Part shown: positions 51,878 through 62,525 of the stretch, one piece after another
How positions within the stretch are numbered: position 1 is the stretch's first letter
Layout: each line of letters starts with the position of its first letter
DNA from: Rhodobium orientis
GTDB lineage: Bacteria; Pseudomonadota; Alphaproteobacteria; Rhizobiales; Rhodobiaceae
Direction: 5' to 3'
Assembly (NCBI RefSeq): GCF_003258835.1
Contig: NZ_NPEV01000014.1
Span: forward strand, 22,736 to 86,735
DNA: 64,000 nucleotides
Position numbers and translations under genes: made by a program
Notes under the pieces: model-generated
What the model was told of the DNA's origin: nothing
Databases searched by the model: none
What the model saw: only the letters and a program-made list of their open reading frames with translations

Positions 51878-52362
51878 GGATCGACGAGACCGACCGCAAG
51901 CTGATCGCCGAGACCCAGGCCGGGCTGCCGCTGGTGCCGGAGCCCTATGCGGAGATCGGCCGCCGGCTGGGCATCGCCGAGGCCGCGGTCCGCGACCGGC
52001 TGGCAGCGCTGCAGGCGCGCGGCATCGTCCGCCGCATCGCCATTGCCCCCAACCACTATGCCCTCGGCATGGTCGCCAATGGCATGAGCGTCTGGGACGT
52101 CGCCGACGAGGCCGTCGCCCGGCTCGGGCCGGAAGTCGGCGCGCTCCCCTTCGTCAGCCACTGCTACCTGCGCCCGCGCGCGTTGCCGGTCTGGCCCTAC
52201 AATTTGTTCGCCATGGTGCACGGTGAAAGCCGTGCCGAGGTGGAGGAAAAGCGCGGCGAGATCGCCCGGCTCCTCGGCGTCGCCTGCCGCGGCAGCGACA
52301 TCCTTTATTCGACCCGCATCCTGAAGAAGACGGGCATGCGGCTCGCCGCAAACGGGAGTTGA
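51874..52362 (+). CDS. nirH: NirH, sirohaem decarboxylase subunit
   Basis: A 162-residue NirD/L/G/H paralogue with winged helix (DRKLIAETQAGLPLVPEPY) and SHCYLRPRALPVWPYNLFAMVHG, which resembles the NirL half of the fused gene rather than NirG. It is translationally coupled to nirG by ATGA and precedes nirJ by three bases. Confidence 0.93.
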   Translation: MRIDETDRKLIAETQAGLPLVPEPYAEIGRRLGIAEAAVRDRLAALQARGIVRRIAIAPNHYALGMVANGMSVWDVADEAVARLGPEVGALPFVSHCYLRPRALPVWPYNLFAMVHGESRAEVEEKRGEIARLLGVACRGSDILYSTRILKKTGMRLAANGS

Positions 52363-52365
52363 GCA

Positions 52366-53586
52366 ATGTTCCGGCTGACCCAGTACATGAAAGAGCTCCT
52401 GCAGCCGACCCCGGTGCGCCCGGCGCGCAGCGCCGCCGCCGTCAAGCCGGTGGTGATCTGGAACCTGACGCGCCGCTGCAATCTGCGCTGCCGCCACTGC
52501 TACACGGCCTCGGCCGACGTGCCGTTCCCGGGCGAGCTCAGCCATGACGAGGCGCTCTCCGTCCTCGACGACCTTGCCGCCTTCGGCGTTCCAGCGCTGA
52601 TCCTGTCCGGCGGCGAGCCGCTGCTGCGTTTCGATTTCTTCGAGCTTGCCGGTCGCGCCCGCGAGCTCGGCTTCCGCCACCTGGCGCTCTCCACCAACGG
52701 CACCAGGCTCACCGGCGACAACGCCGACCGCGTCGCCGATCTCGGCTTCGACTATGTCGGCATCTCCCTCGACGGCATCGGCGCCACGCACGACTGGTTC
52801 CGCGGCGTCGACGGTGCCTTTGACGAAGCGCTTGCCGGCGTGCGCGCCTGCAAGGCCCGCGGCATCAAGGTTGGCCTGCGCTTCACCTTGACGGAGGGCA
52901 CCGCCGCGCACCTGCCGGCCATGCTCGACCTGTGCGATGCCGAAGGGGTCGACAAGCTCTACCTGTCGCACCTCGTCTATGCCGGGCGCGGCGACAAGCA
53001 CCGCGGCGAGGACGCCGAGCACGCCCGCACCCGCGGCGCCATGGACCTCTTGATCGCGCGCGGCTGGCACGCGCTTGAGAGTGGTCGTCCGCTGGAGATC
53101 GTCACCGGCAACAACGATGCCGACGCGGTCTATTTCCTCAATTGGGTGGCGGCGCATTTCCCGCCCGCCGAAGTGGCCCACGTCCGGGCGCATCTGGAGG
53201 CCTGGGGCGGCAACTCCTCCGGCCTTGGCGTCGCCAATATCGACACGCAAGGGCACGTCCACCCCGACACCTACTGGTCCGACTACACGGTCGGCAGCGT
53301 GCGCGCCGCTCCGTTCTCCGCGCTGTGGACGGGCGACGACAAGATGCTCGCGCTTCTGCGCCAGCGGCCGCGGCCGCTGAAGGGGCGCTGCGGCGCCTGC
53401 GCCTTCCAAAAGGTCTGCGGCGGCAACACCCGCATCCGCGCCCTGCAGGTCTCCGGCGATCCGTGGGCCGAAGACCCGGCCTGCTATCTCCGCGCCGACG
53501 AGATCGGCATTGCCGGCGATGCCGGCCGGCTGACCGTCACGCCATTCCGGGGGAAGAGCCATGATCCGGCCCATGAATTCCTTTAA
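52366..53586 (+). CDS. nirJ: NirJ, radical SAM haem d1 biosynthesis protein
   Basis: NirJ removes two propionate side chains from didecarboxysirohaem to give the d1 oxo groups. The 406-residue radical SAM protein has CNLRCRHC at residues 38-45, [10 protein letters not shown], and a SPASM-type C-terminal cysteine set ([13 protein letters not shown] and PACYL) for a second cluster. Confidence 0.95.
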   Translation: MFRLTQYMKELLQPTPVRPARSAAAVKPVVIWNLTRRCNLRCRHCYTASADVPFPGELSHDEALSVLDDLAAFGVPALILSGGEPLLRFDFFELAGRARELGFRHLALSTNGTRLTGDNADRVADLGFDYVGISLDGIGATHDWFRGVDGAFDEALAGVRACKARGIKVGLRFTLTEGTAAHLPAMLDLCDAEGVDKLYLSHLVYAGRGDKHRGEDAEHARTRGAMDLLIARGWHALESGRPLEIVTGNNDADAVYFLNWVAAHFPPAEVAHVRAHLEAWGGNSSGLGVANIDTQGHVHPDTYWSDYTVGSVRAAPFSALWTGDDKMLALLRQRPRPLKGRCGACAFQKVCGGNTRIRALQVSGDPWAEDPACYLRADEIGIAGDAGRLTVTPFRGKSHDPAHEFL

Positions 53587-55144
53587 GGCCGCGACGACCG
53601 TACTCCTGGCGCTCGCGGCGGGCCTTTGCGCCATCGCGCCGGCACGTGCCGAACCGGACGCCGCCGCGCTCTACCGGGAGCATTGCGCGGAATGCCATGC
53701 CGAAAGCCGGCTCGGCGGCATCGGCCCGGCGCTTATCCCGGAGACGCTGACGCGCATCCGCGGCCCGGTGATGGAAGAGGTGATTACCCATGGCCGCCCG
53801 GCGACCCAGATGGAAGGCTTCGGCGATGTCCTGAAGAAAGACGAGATCGCTGCGCTCGCCGCCTATCTGCAAACGCCGCTCGCCGAAATCCCCGCCTGGG
53901 GGCCGGACGAGATCGCCGCGAGCCGCGAGATGGCCGGAGACTATACGCCGGCGCCGGCTCCGGTCTTTTCCGCCGATCCGATGAACGTCACCCTGGTCGT
54001 CGAGACCGGCGACCATCACGTCAGCGTGCTCGACGGCGACAGCTTTGATGTGCTCGACCGGTTCGCGACGCCGTTCGCCGTCCATGGCGGGCCGAAATTC
54101 TCCCCCGACGGGCATTTCGTCTTCATCATGTCGCGCGACGGCTGGGTCCAGAAATACGATGTCTGGTCCTTGAAGGAAGTCGGCCGGGTGCGCGCCGGCC
54201 TCAACAGCCGCAACATCGCCATGAGCCATGACGGGCGCTGGCTCGCCGTCGCCAACTACCTGCCGCGGACGCTGACGATCCTCTCCACCGCCGACCTCAG
54301 CGTCGTCAAGGTCGTCGACGTCGTCGCCAGGAACGGCGAGAAGTCACGCGTCTCCGCCGTCTACCAGGCGCCCCAGCGCAAGAGCTTCATCCTCGCCCTG
54401 AAGGACGCCCCCGAGATCTGGGAGATCGCCACGGACCCCGCTGCCGGCCCCTTCCACGACGGCTTCGTGCACAGCTACGAGGCCGGCATGACAGAGGCGC
54501 TGGCGGCGGAAAAGGGCCTCTTTGCGCGCCGGCGCATCGCCATCGAGGAGCCCCTCGACGACTTCTTCTTCACCCCCGACTATCGCAACCTCATCGGCAC
54601 CAACCGCGCCGGCGACCGGGGCGTCGTCGTCAATCTCGATGTCGGGCGGGAAATCGCGACACTGCCGCTGCCCGGCATGCCGCATCTCGGATCGGGCATC
54701 GTCTGGACCTCGAAAGGGCGCCGGGTGATGGCGACGCCGCACCTTCGCGAGGGCGTCATCTCGGTCATCGACATCGACGACTGGACCGTGGTTGCCACCA
54801 TCAAGACCGGCGGGCCCGGCTTCTTCCTGCGCAGCCACGAGAATACGCCTTACGTCTGGGCCGACGTGTTCTTCGGCCCGAACCGGGACGTCATGCACGT
54901 CATCGACAAGGAGACGCTGAAGATCGTCAAGACGCTGAAGCCCGTGCCGGGGGCGACCGTCGCCCATACCGAGTTCACCCGCGACGGTCGCTATGCGCTG
55001 GTCTCGGTCTGGGAGGACGACGGCGCGCTCCTCGTCTACGACGCACGGACGCTGGAAGAGGTCCGTCGGCTGCCGATGAAAAAGCCCTCGGGCAAATACA
55101 ATGTCTGGAACAAGATCACGTTCTCCGATGGCACGAGCCACTGA
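53561..55144 (+). CDS. nirN: NirN, dihydro-haem d1 dehydrogenase
   Basis: NirN is a NirS paralogue that catalyses the last step of haem d1 synthesis. The 527-residue protein has a signal peptide ending near ARAEPD, one haem c site CAECHAES, and an eight-bladed propeller with [19 protein letters not shown] and a C-terminal [21 protein letters not shown]. It overlaps nirJ by 26 bases; an alternative ATG at 53573 would cut this to 14. Confidence 0.94.
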   Translation: MIRPMNSFKAATTVLLALAAGLCAIAPARAEPDAAALYREHCAECHAESRLGGIGPALIPETLTRIRGPVMEEVITHGRPATQMEGFGDVLKKDEIAALAAYLQTPLAEIPAWGPDEIAASREMAGDYTPAPAPVFSADPMNVTLVVETGDHHVSVLDGDSFDVLDRFATPFAVHGGPKFSPDGHFVFIMSRDGWVQKYDVWSLKEVGRVRAGLNSRNIAMSHDGRWLAVANYLPRTLTILSTADLSVVKVVDVVARNGEKSRVSAVYQAPQRKSFILALKDAPEIWEIATDPAAGPFHDGFVHSYEAGMTEALAAEKGLFARRRIAIEEPLDDFFFTPDYRNLIGTNRAGDRGVVVNLDVGREIATLPLPGMPHLGSGIVWTSKGRRVMATPHLREGVISVIDIDDWTVVATIKTGGPGFFLRSHENTPYVWADVFFGPNRDVMHVIDKETLKIVKTLKPVPGATVAHTEFTRDGRYALVSVWEDDGALLVYDARTLEEVRRLPMKKPSGKYNVWNKITFSDGTSH

Positions 55145-55394
55145 CGGCGGCGGCGGCACCGGGATGCCGCGACGGACCCGGCCGCTGTGGACGCTCGCCT
55201 TGGTGCTCTATCCCTTCGCGGCGGCCGCGGTGGCGATCAACCTCTTCATGCTGTCGCTGATGGGCCAGGTCGTCGGCCTGCCGGTGCTGGCGCCCGCGGC
55301 CGCGGTTGGCTGGTCCGTCCCCTTCGGCGTTCCAGCCGCCTGGCTCGCGGCGCGCTGGGTGCGCCGGCTGATCGCCGAGGCCGAGGCGGACTGA
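55128..55394 (+). CDS. Small two-helix membrane protein downstream of nirN
   Basis: An 88-residue frame has two hydrophobic segments (LALVLYPFAAAAVAINLFML and LPVLAPAAAVGWSVPFGVPA) and a charged end. It overlaps the end of nirN by 17 bases and precedes the DsrC-family gene by 51. No family is recognised. Starts at 55128 or 55164 are possible; the membrane pattern makes coding likely. Confidence 0.55.
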   Translation: MARATDGGGGTGMPRRTRPLWTLALVLYPFAAAAVAINLFMLSLMGQVVGLPVLAPAAAVGWSVPFGVPAAWLAARWVRRLIAEAEAD

Positions 55395-55445
55395 CAGAAC
55401 GGGAAAGACCGGAGTTGCAAACGATAAAAAAGGGGAGGGAAGACC

Positions 55446-55811
55446 ATGAGAACACGGCCTGATGTGGTGACCGAAGACGTGGTCGGGGATCGGACGATCC
55501 GGCGCGACGAAGCCGGTTATCTGGTCGACCCGGAGGACTGGGATGAGGCGGTCGCACGAAAATTCGCCGGGGAAGAAGATATCGACCTCGGCGACGAGCA
55601 CTGGGCGGTCCTTGGCTTCATGCGCGCGTTTCTGGCCGATTCCGGCGTCGCGCCGGATGCCCGCTTCGCCTTCCGGTTCATCGCCGCGCGCCATGGCGAA
55701 AGCGAAGCGGCGGCAAGGCGCCGTTTCTTTGCGCTCTTTCCCTACGGCTACGTGAAACAGGCCTGCAAGATCGCCGGCATGAAGCAGCCGCGGGCCTGGA
55801 GCACGGGGTGA
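55446..55811 (+). CDS. DsrC/TusE-family protein lacking the terminal cysteine
   Basis: The 121-residue protein matches the DsrC/TusE fold: GYLVDPEDWDEAVARKFA, DLGDEHWAVLGFMRAFL and LFPYGYVKQACKIAGMKQP. In DsrC two C-terminal cysteines 11 residues apart carry sulfur; TusE keeps only the last. Here the inner one is present (Cys107) but the last position is Trp118 (RAWSTG). It may thus bind or sense sulfur or a partner without forming the trisulfide. GGGAGG lies just before the ATG. It lies between nirN and nnrS. Confidence 0.85.
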   Translation: MRTRPDVVTEDVVGDRTIRRDEAGYLVDPEDWDEAVARKFAGEEDIDLGDEHWAVLGFMRAFLADSGVAPDARFAFRFIAARHGESEAAARRRFFALFPYGYVKQACKIAGMKQPRAWSTG

Positions 55812-55920
55812 GGGGCACCCGTTCGTGACCTCAGGAAAGAAACGCGGCAACCGGAAGACCCCGCGTCGCGGCCGGATCGGGTCCGGCGGAAAACCGAACG
55901 CGCATGGGAGCGCTTGCCGA

Positions 55921-56127
55921 GTGACGACACCTGACGACGATACCCCGCCTGACGGCTTCGCCTCGCCGCCCTGCTTCCTGCACGAGCTGGACCCGGCCTA
56001 TGCCGGGCTCGATGCAGGGGAACGGGAGCAGGAAGCAAAGGAGGTTTCAGGCCGGCGCAAGGCTGAGCGCAAGCCCGATCGCCCGACCCCGTCCGGCGGC
56101 GATCCGACAAACGGCGAGGGGCGATGA
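55921..56127 (+). CDS. Small protein with SPPCFLHELDPAYAGL motif
   Basis: A 68-residue frame with a GTG start overlaps nnrS by four bases (ATGA). It contains ASPPCFLHELDPAYAGL, a motif that I recall from small alphaproteobacterial proteins of unknown function and from N-termini of some larger ones, followed by a highly charged tail. Cys, His and Glu in the motif could bind metal. The frame is open from 55825 but the extra part is low in complexity. Function unknown. Confidence 0.5.
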   Translation: MTTPDDDTPPDGFASPPCFLHELDPAYAGLDAGEREQEAKEVSGRRKAERKPDRPTPSGGDPTNGEGR

Positions 56128-57308
56128 CGTCTTCTGCCGAACGGATACGGCGCTATTCCGGCCCGGCCATCCTCAGCTACGGCTTCCGGCCGCTGTTCTT
56201 TTCCGCCGGGCTCTGGGCGCTGTGCGCAATGGGCCTGTGGCTGCTGATGCTTTCCGGCGAACTCGACCCGCCGATGCTGTTCGGCCCCATCGACTGGCAT
56301 GCCCACGAGCTCCTCTACGGCTATCTGCCCGCCGCGGCGGCCGGGTTCCTCTTGACCGCGGTGCCGAACTGGACCGGGCGCCTGCCGGTGACCGGCGTGC
56401 CGCTCGCCGGCCTCGCGCTGTGCTGGTGGGCGGGCCGCATCGCGGTGCTGTTCTCGGCATTCCTGGGCGCGCCTTTCGCGGCCGCGATCGATCTGTCCTT
56501 CCTGGTGCTGCTGGCTGCCATCATCGCCCGGGAGATCGTCGCCGGTCGCAACTGGCGGAACCTCAAGGTGCTGGTCCTCATTGCCCTGCTGCTCATCGGC
56601 AACGCCGTGTTCCACATCGAGGCTCCCGGCGGTGCCGCCGCCGATGGATATGGCGGTCGCATCGGCATCGCTGCGGCGGTGTTTCTGATCATGCTGATCG
56701 GCGGGCGCATCGTCCCGAGCTTCACCCGAAACTGGCTGGTCCGGCGCGGGACGGGCCGGCTGCCGGCTCCGTTCGGCACGTTCGACAAGGCCGCGCTCGG
56801 CGTGAGTGCCGCGGCACTCATCGCATGGGGTCTCCTTCCCGGGGCCTCCGCGACGCTGTTGCTTTGTCTTCTTGCCGGTGTCCTGCAATTCGTCCGTCTG
56901 GCGCGCTGGGCGCCGGAGCGGACCCTGGCCGAACCGCTCGTCTGGGTCCTCCACCTTGGCTACGCATTCGTTCCCGCCGGCTTCCTGCTGGTCGCCGCCG
57001 CCGGAGCTGGGATCGGCGACATCCAGCGCACCGCCGCCCTGCATGCCTGGACGGCCGGAGCGATCGGCATCATGACGCTTGCGGTGATGACCCGGGCGAC
57101 CCTCGGCCATACCGGCCGGCCGCTGACAGCGACACCGGCGACCACGGCCATCTATGGCCTTGCCGCAGTATCGGTCCTTGCCCGGCTGCTGGCCGGCACC
57201 GGCCTTGCCCCGCAGCCGCTCCTTTATGTTGCGGGCCTGTCGTGGATGGCCACCTTCGCCGTCTTCACGCTGGTCTACGGGCCGATGTTCTGGCGCCGAC
57301 GCAAATAG
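56124..57308 (+). CDS. nnrS: NnrS-family membrane protein
   Basis: NnrS is a haem- and copper-containing membrane protein linked to nitric oxide metabolism and nitrosative stress. The 394-residue protein has about 12 hydrophobic segments, ILSYGFRPLFFSAGLWA near the N-terminus, the DWHAHELLYGY motif and GGRIVPSFTRNWL. It is the last plus-strand gene of the denitrification block. Confidence 0.93.
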   Translation: MTSSAERIRRYSGPAILSYGFRPLFFSAGLWALCAMGLWLLMLSGELDPPMLFGPIDWHAHELLYGYLPAAAAGFLLTAVPNWTGRLPVTGVPLAGLALCWWAGRIAVLFSAFLGAPFAAAIDLSFLVLLAAIIAREIVAGRNWRNLKVLVLIALLLIGNAVFHIEAPGGAAADGYGGRIGIAAAVFLIMLIGGRIVPSFTRNWLVRRGTGRLPAPFGTFDKAALGVSAAALIAWGLLPGASATLLLCLLAGVLQFVRLARWAPERTLAEPLVWVLHLGYAFVPAGFLLVAAAGAGIGDIQRTAALHAWTAGAIGIMTLAVMTRATLGHTGRPLTATPATTAIYGLAAVSVLARLLAGTGLAPQPLLYVAGLSWMATFAVFTLVYGPMFWRRRK

Positions 57309-57471
57309 GTCCAAGAAAACGCGGCGGCGCGGGCCCGGAAACCGGCGGCCCGTTCGGTGCCGTCCAGCGACACCGAAGGGACCGGCGCCGCCTGCAACTG
57401 ACGGCGCGGGTGATCTTTGCCGATTGGCTCCTTCGGGCATGGTCCGCAAGCCGGTGTGACCACGCGCCGGG

Positions 57472-58874
<1,403 letters not shown>

Positions 58875-58878
<4 letters not shown>

Positions 58879-60806
58879 GCGGTCCCTTCCGGCAGAGGAG
58901 CAACGATCGGAAGCTCGATGGTGACGATCGTGCCGTAGTCGACGCGGCTGTCGAAACTGATGACGCCGTGGTGCGCGTCGATGATCCGGTGAACCATCGC
59001 CAGCCCGAGCCCGGTGCCGCTCGGCTTGGTCGAGAAGAACGGGTCGAAGACCTTGTTCAGGTGATTGGGGGCAACGCCGACGCCGTCGTCGCGAACCTCG
59101 ATCCTGATGGCGTCATCGCCGTGGCGACGCGCCGTGACGACCACCGTGCCGTCATCGGCAATCGCCTGGAGCGCGTTGATGAGGAGGTTCAGGAGGGCCT
59201 GTTTCAGGGCTTCGGCGTCGGCGTCGATCTTCGGCAGGTCCTTGTCGATCTGCAAGTCGATCTGGACGCTCGCCGGCCCGTTGGCCAGGAAGCTGACGTC
59301 CTTGATCAGTTCCACCACATCGACCTCGGTCATCTGTGGCGGGCGCAGCCGGCCGAACGCCAAAAGCTTGCTGATCGTTTCGTTGAGGACGTCGACCTCT
59401 TCGATGATGATCTTGGAATAGCGGCTCCACTCCTCGGGCTCGCCGCCATCGCCAAGGTATTGGATGAAGCCGCGGATCGAGGTCAGCGGGTTGCGGATCT
59501 CGTGCGCGATGCTGGCGGTCAGCTCGCCGAGCGCGGCCAGCCGGTCGGCGCGCATCACCTGCACCATCAGGCGGTCGCGTTCACTCACGTCCTTGAGGAC
59601 GACGACGGCGCCGATGCGCCTGTTTTCGCCGTCGTGGAGAATGCTCGACGTCGCCGTCAGCCGCCAGACCGCGTCGGTCCTGGGCAGCTCGAGCGCCACG
59701 CCGATATGGGAATGGCCGGTGTCGAGCGTATCGAGAAGGGCGCTTGCCACATGCATGTGGTCGGCGAAAAGCTCGCGATACGACCGCCCCATCACCTCGG
59801 CCGCCGGCACACCGTACATCACCTCGGCGGCGGGATTGAACGCTGTGATCCGGCCGTCGAGATCGACCGCGACGACGCCATCGGCGATGCTGGTGAGGAT
59901 GTTCTCCGTCAGCGTGCGGGCATCGAGCAGTGCTCTGGCCATGATGTTGACGGCATCGACGATCTCGCCGAGCTCGCCGCGCAGCGGCCGGATCGGTTTG
60001 CGCAGGTCGTTCTTGAGGCCGGCCAGCCCGCCGACAACGACGTCGACTTCCCGCGACAGCCGCTTCGACATGGAGTGGATGACCAATCCGGCGAGGAGGA
60101 TGCCGCCCAGGGTGATGGCGAGCACGGTCCGGTCGACGGTCTGTTCCTGCCGCTCGATCGCGTCGGTAAACTCGTTCGCCCAGATGTAGCCGATCACCTC
60201 GCCGCCGCGGACGATCGGCAGCATGGCGTTCATGATCGATCCGCGAACCAGCGCGCCGGTCTCCACGCTCGGCTTGCCGACCGCCATGACGTCGCGGCCG
60301 GGATGGTCGGCAGCGATCGCCCGGCCGACTGTCCCGCCGTAATCCTTGCTCGGCCCGTAGGTGATGATCGCATCGAGGCGGCGCGAATAGTAGCCGCAGC
60401 CGACGCCCGGATCGGAGGCGGCGATCTTGTCGGTCACCGGCGCCAGCTTGGCGTTCAAATGCGCGATCGCGGCCTGGCGGTTCTCCCATCCGGACGGCAG
60501 ATCGGCCAGAAGGGCATCGAATCCCGGCCCAAGCTCGATGTCGAGAATGCGCGCGAGCGAAAACAGCTTGTCCTGCTTTTCGTTCAGCAGCGCCTCGCGG
60601 CCTTCATGCTGCAGGATGATGCCGAGGAGGAAGATCGGCAGGGCGACCATGACGAATGACGTCAGCATCAAGCGCTGACGCATCTTTGCCGGCAGCAGCC
60701 GTTCGCTGAGCTTCTTCAGGCGCACAGGATGCTCCGTATGCCTGGTCTGGCGATCGCCTTCGCCCATCGCAGGCGGCCTTTCGCTGGGAATTCCCACCTC
60801 GAACAT
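58875..60806 (-). CDS. AtoS-like sensor histidine kinase
   Basis: A 643-residue kinase with an N-terminal membrane segment (LMLTSFVMVALPIFLLGIIL), a periplasmic sensor of about 150 residues, a second segment (TVLAITLGGILLAGLVIHSM), a HAMP region, a PAS domain, the H box ELTASIAHEIRNPLTS, and an ATPase domain with FFSTKPSGTGLGLAM. AAGG lies eight bases before the ATG at 60806; an ATG at 60767 is an alternative, and the frame is open to 61073. Confidence 0.92.
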
Positions 60807-60919
60807 GATTGGCGCCTTGGGCCATTCGGGAAGACGGACGCTCCCGGCGGGAGGGGCCGGAAACGCCTCTGTAGCCCATCTTATCGACCCGTTGCCAAGT
60901 AAAGTCCATGTGAAAAATT

Positions 60920-60946
60920 TTGCGCATTGCGCAAGTTCCTGCGCAA
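60920..60946 (+). promoter_or_regulatory. Probable activator site upstream of the ato promoter
   Basis: TTGCGCATTGCGCAA (60920-60934) is a perfect inverted repeat with 7-bp arms around one base, followed by a third half-site CTGCGCAA ending at 60946. It lies about 70-100 bases upstream of the sigma-54 promoter, where an NtrC-type activator such as the AtoC-like protein would bind. Confidence 0.6.
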
Positions 60947-61012
60947 TCCCAACAAGTGTTCCCCGGTGCGGAATGGCGGTCAAGCCCACAGGAATCAACG
61001 TGTCATGAAGAA

Positions 61013-61028
61013 TGGCATGGGGTGTGCA
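61013..61028 (+). promoter_or_regulatory. Sigma-54 promoter of the ato operon
   Basis: TGGCATGGGGTGTGCA matches the -24/-12 consensus TGGCAC-N5-TTGCA, with the GG and GC dinucleotides at the required 12-base spacing. It is 58 bases before the atoD start, downstream of the activator repeats. Confidence 0.8.
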
Positions 61029-61085
61029 TGACAACTGACGCAGCTTATCGCGTTTAGCGAAAACGACGTACACGAGGGAGCATAA

Positions 61086-61739
61086 ATGTCAAAGTTGTGT
61101 AGTTGTGCATGCGCAGTCGAGAGTATTACTGATGGTTCGTCAGTAATGATCGGCGGTTTCATGGGAGGCGGGTCCCCGCACCGGTTGATCGACGAACTGG
61201 TGCGTCAGGGCAAGAAGGACCTCACAATCATCGCCAATGACACGGCCCGTCCGGGCTTCGGCATCGGCAAGCTCGTCGACGCGGGAGCGCTCAAGCGGTT
61301 GATAGCTTCCCATATCGGCCTCAACCCCGAAACCCAGAAACGGATGATCGCCGAGGAAATCGAGGTGGAACTGGTGCCCCAGGGCACGCTTGCCGAGCGC
61401 ATCCGCGCCGGCGGCACGGGCCTCGGCGGCGTGCTCACCGCGACCGGCGTCGGCACCGTGGTCGCCGACGGCAAGCCGACGCTGGAGCTCGATGGCGAGA
61501 CCTATCTGGTCGAGACGCCGCTGAAGGCGGACTTCGCCCTCATTCACGCCCTGCGCGCCGATCTCTTCGGCAATCTGCAGTACCAGCTGACCGCCCGTAA
61601 CTTCAATCCGTCGATGGCCCTGGCCGCGACGACGGTTGTCGCCGAGGCCGCCGAGATCGTGCCGGTCGGCATGATCCCGCCGGACCATGTCGAAACCGTC
61701 GGCGTCATCGTCGACCACCTCATTTCTCGGGAGGCATGA
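61086..61739 (+). CDS. atoD: Acetoacetate:acetyl-CoA transferase alpha subunit AtoD
   Basis: AtoD with AtoA transfers CoA from acetyl-CoA to acetoacetate or short acids. The 217-residue protein has the family motif GSSVMIGGFMGGGSPHRLID, IANDTARPGFGIGKL and PQGTLAERIRAGG. It precedes atoA by one base. The N-terminus is unusual in having three cysteines (LCSCAC). Confidence 0.94.
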   Translation: MSKLCSCACAVESITDGSSVMIGGFMGGGSPHRLIDELVRQGKKDLTIIANDTARPGFGIGKLVDAGALKRLIASHIGLNPETQKRMIAEEIEVELVPQGTLAERIRAGGTGLGGVLTATGVGTVVADGKPTLELDGETYLVETPLKADFALIHALRADLFGNLQYQLTARNFNPSMALAATTVVAEAAEIVPVGMIPPDHVETVGVIVDHLISREA

Positions 61740-61740
61740 A

Positions 61741-62397
61741 ATGGATTCGAAAGCCCTCATCGCCCAGCGTGTGGCCCAGGAACTGGTCAGCGGCGATCTC
61801 GTCAATCTCGGGATCGGTCTGCCGACGCTCGTCACCACCTATCTGCCTGAAGGAATCCGCGTTTTCTTCCAGTCCGAAAACGGACTGATCGGCATGCAGG
61901 CCCTGTCCGAGAAGGCGGCAGCCTTCGAGGACCTGACCGATGCCGGCGGCACCCCGGCGAGCTTCATTCCGGGCGCCGCGGCGTTCGACAGCGTCGCCTC
62001 CTTCGGCTTCATCCGCGGCGGCCATCTCGACGTCACCGTGCTCGGCGGCCTGCAGGTCGACGAAGGCGGGCAACTGGCGAACTGGATGGTCCCCGGCAAG
62101 ATGGTGCCGGGCATGGGCGGCGCGATGGACCTCGTCACTGGCGCCAAGAAGGTGATCGTCGCCATGACCCACACGGCAAAGGGCGCTCCGAAGATCATCA
62201 AGAAGTGCAACCTGCCGCTGACCTCGGTGCGCCGGGTCGATCTTATCGTCACCGACCTGGCGGTGATCGAGCCGACCGACGACGGGCTCGTTCTCCGGGA
62301 GGTCGCTCCCGAGATGTCCATCGACGACGTCACCGCCGCCACGGAGGCGAAACTCCTCATTCCGGACGACGTCAAGCAGATGCCCGTCTGGATCTGA
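61741..62397 (+). CDS. atoA: Acetoacetate:acetyl-CoA transferase beta subunit AtoA
   Basis: The catalytic partner of AtoD. The 218-residue protein has VNLGIGLPTLVTTYLP and the catalytic Glu in QSENGLIGM, plus GGHLDVTVLGGLQVDE. AGGAG-type bases (GGGAGG) lie just upstream of the ATG. Confidence 0.95.
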   Translation: MDSKALIAQRVAQELVSGDLVNLGIGLPTLVTTYLPEGIRVFFQSENGLIGMQALSEKAAAFEDLTDAGGTPASFIPGAAAFDSVASFGFIRGGHLDVTVLGGLQVDEGGQLANWMVPGKMVPGMGGAMDLVTGAKKVIVAMTHTAKGAPKIIKKCNLPLTSVRRVDLIVTDLAVIEPTDDGLVLREVAPEMSIDDVTAATEAKLLIPDDVKQMPVWI

Positions 62398-62525
62398 CCG
62401 CAGCCCAAGGCACCAGCCCGACCCAATCCGTCCTTCAGATTCCGCTCCTCCGCCGCCGCTCCTGCCGAGCGGTGCGGCGGCGCGGGGACGGCCGAGGTCG
62501 CTCCAATCCTCAGAGAGGAAGCTCC

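Noticed and set aside
50421..52362. AsnC/Lrp amino-acid regulators
   Set aside because: The winged-helix proteins occur as the NirDL-G-H set within the haem d1 operon and carry the sirohaem decarboxylase histidine motifs.
53561..55144. A second nirS
   Set aside because: The haem c region is shorter and the gene has the NirN position and end sequence; it is the haem d1 dehydrogenase paralogue.
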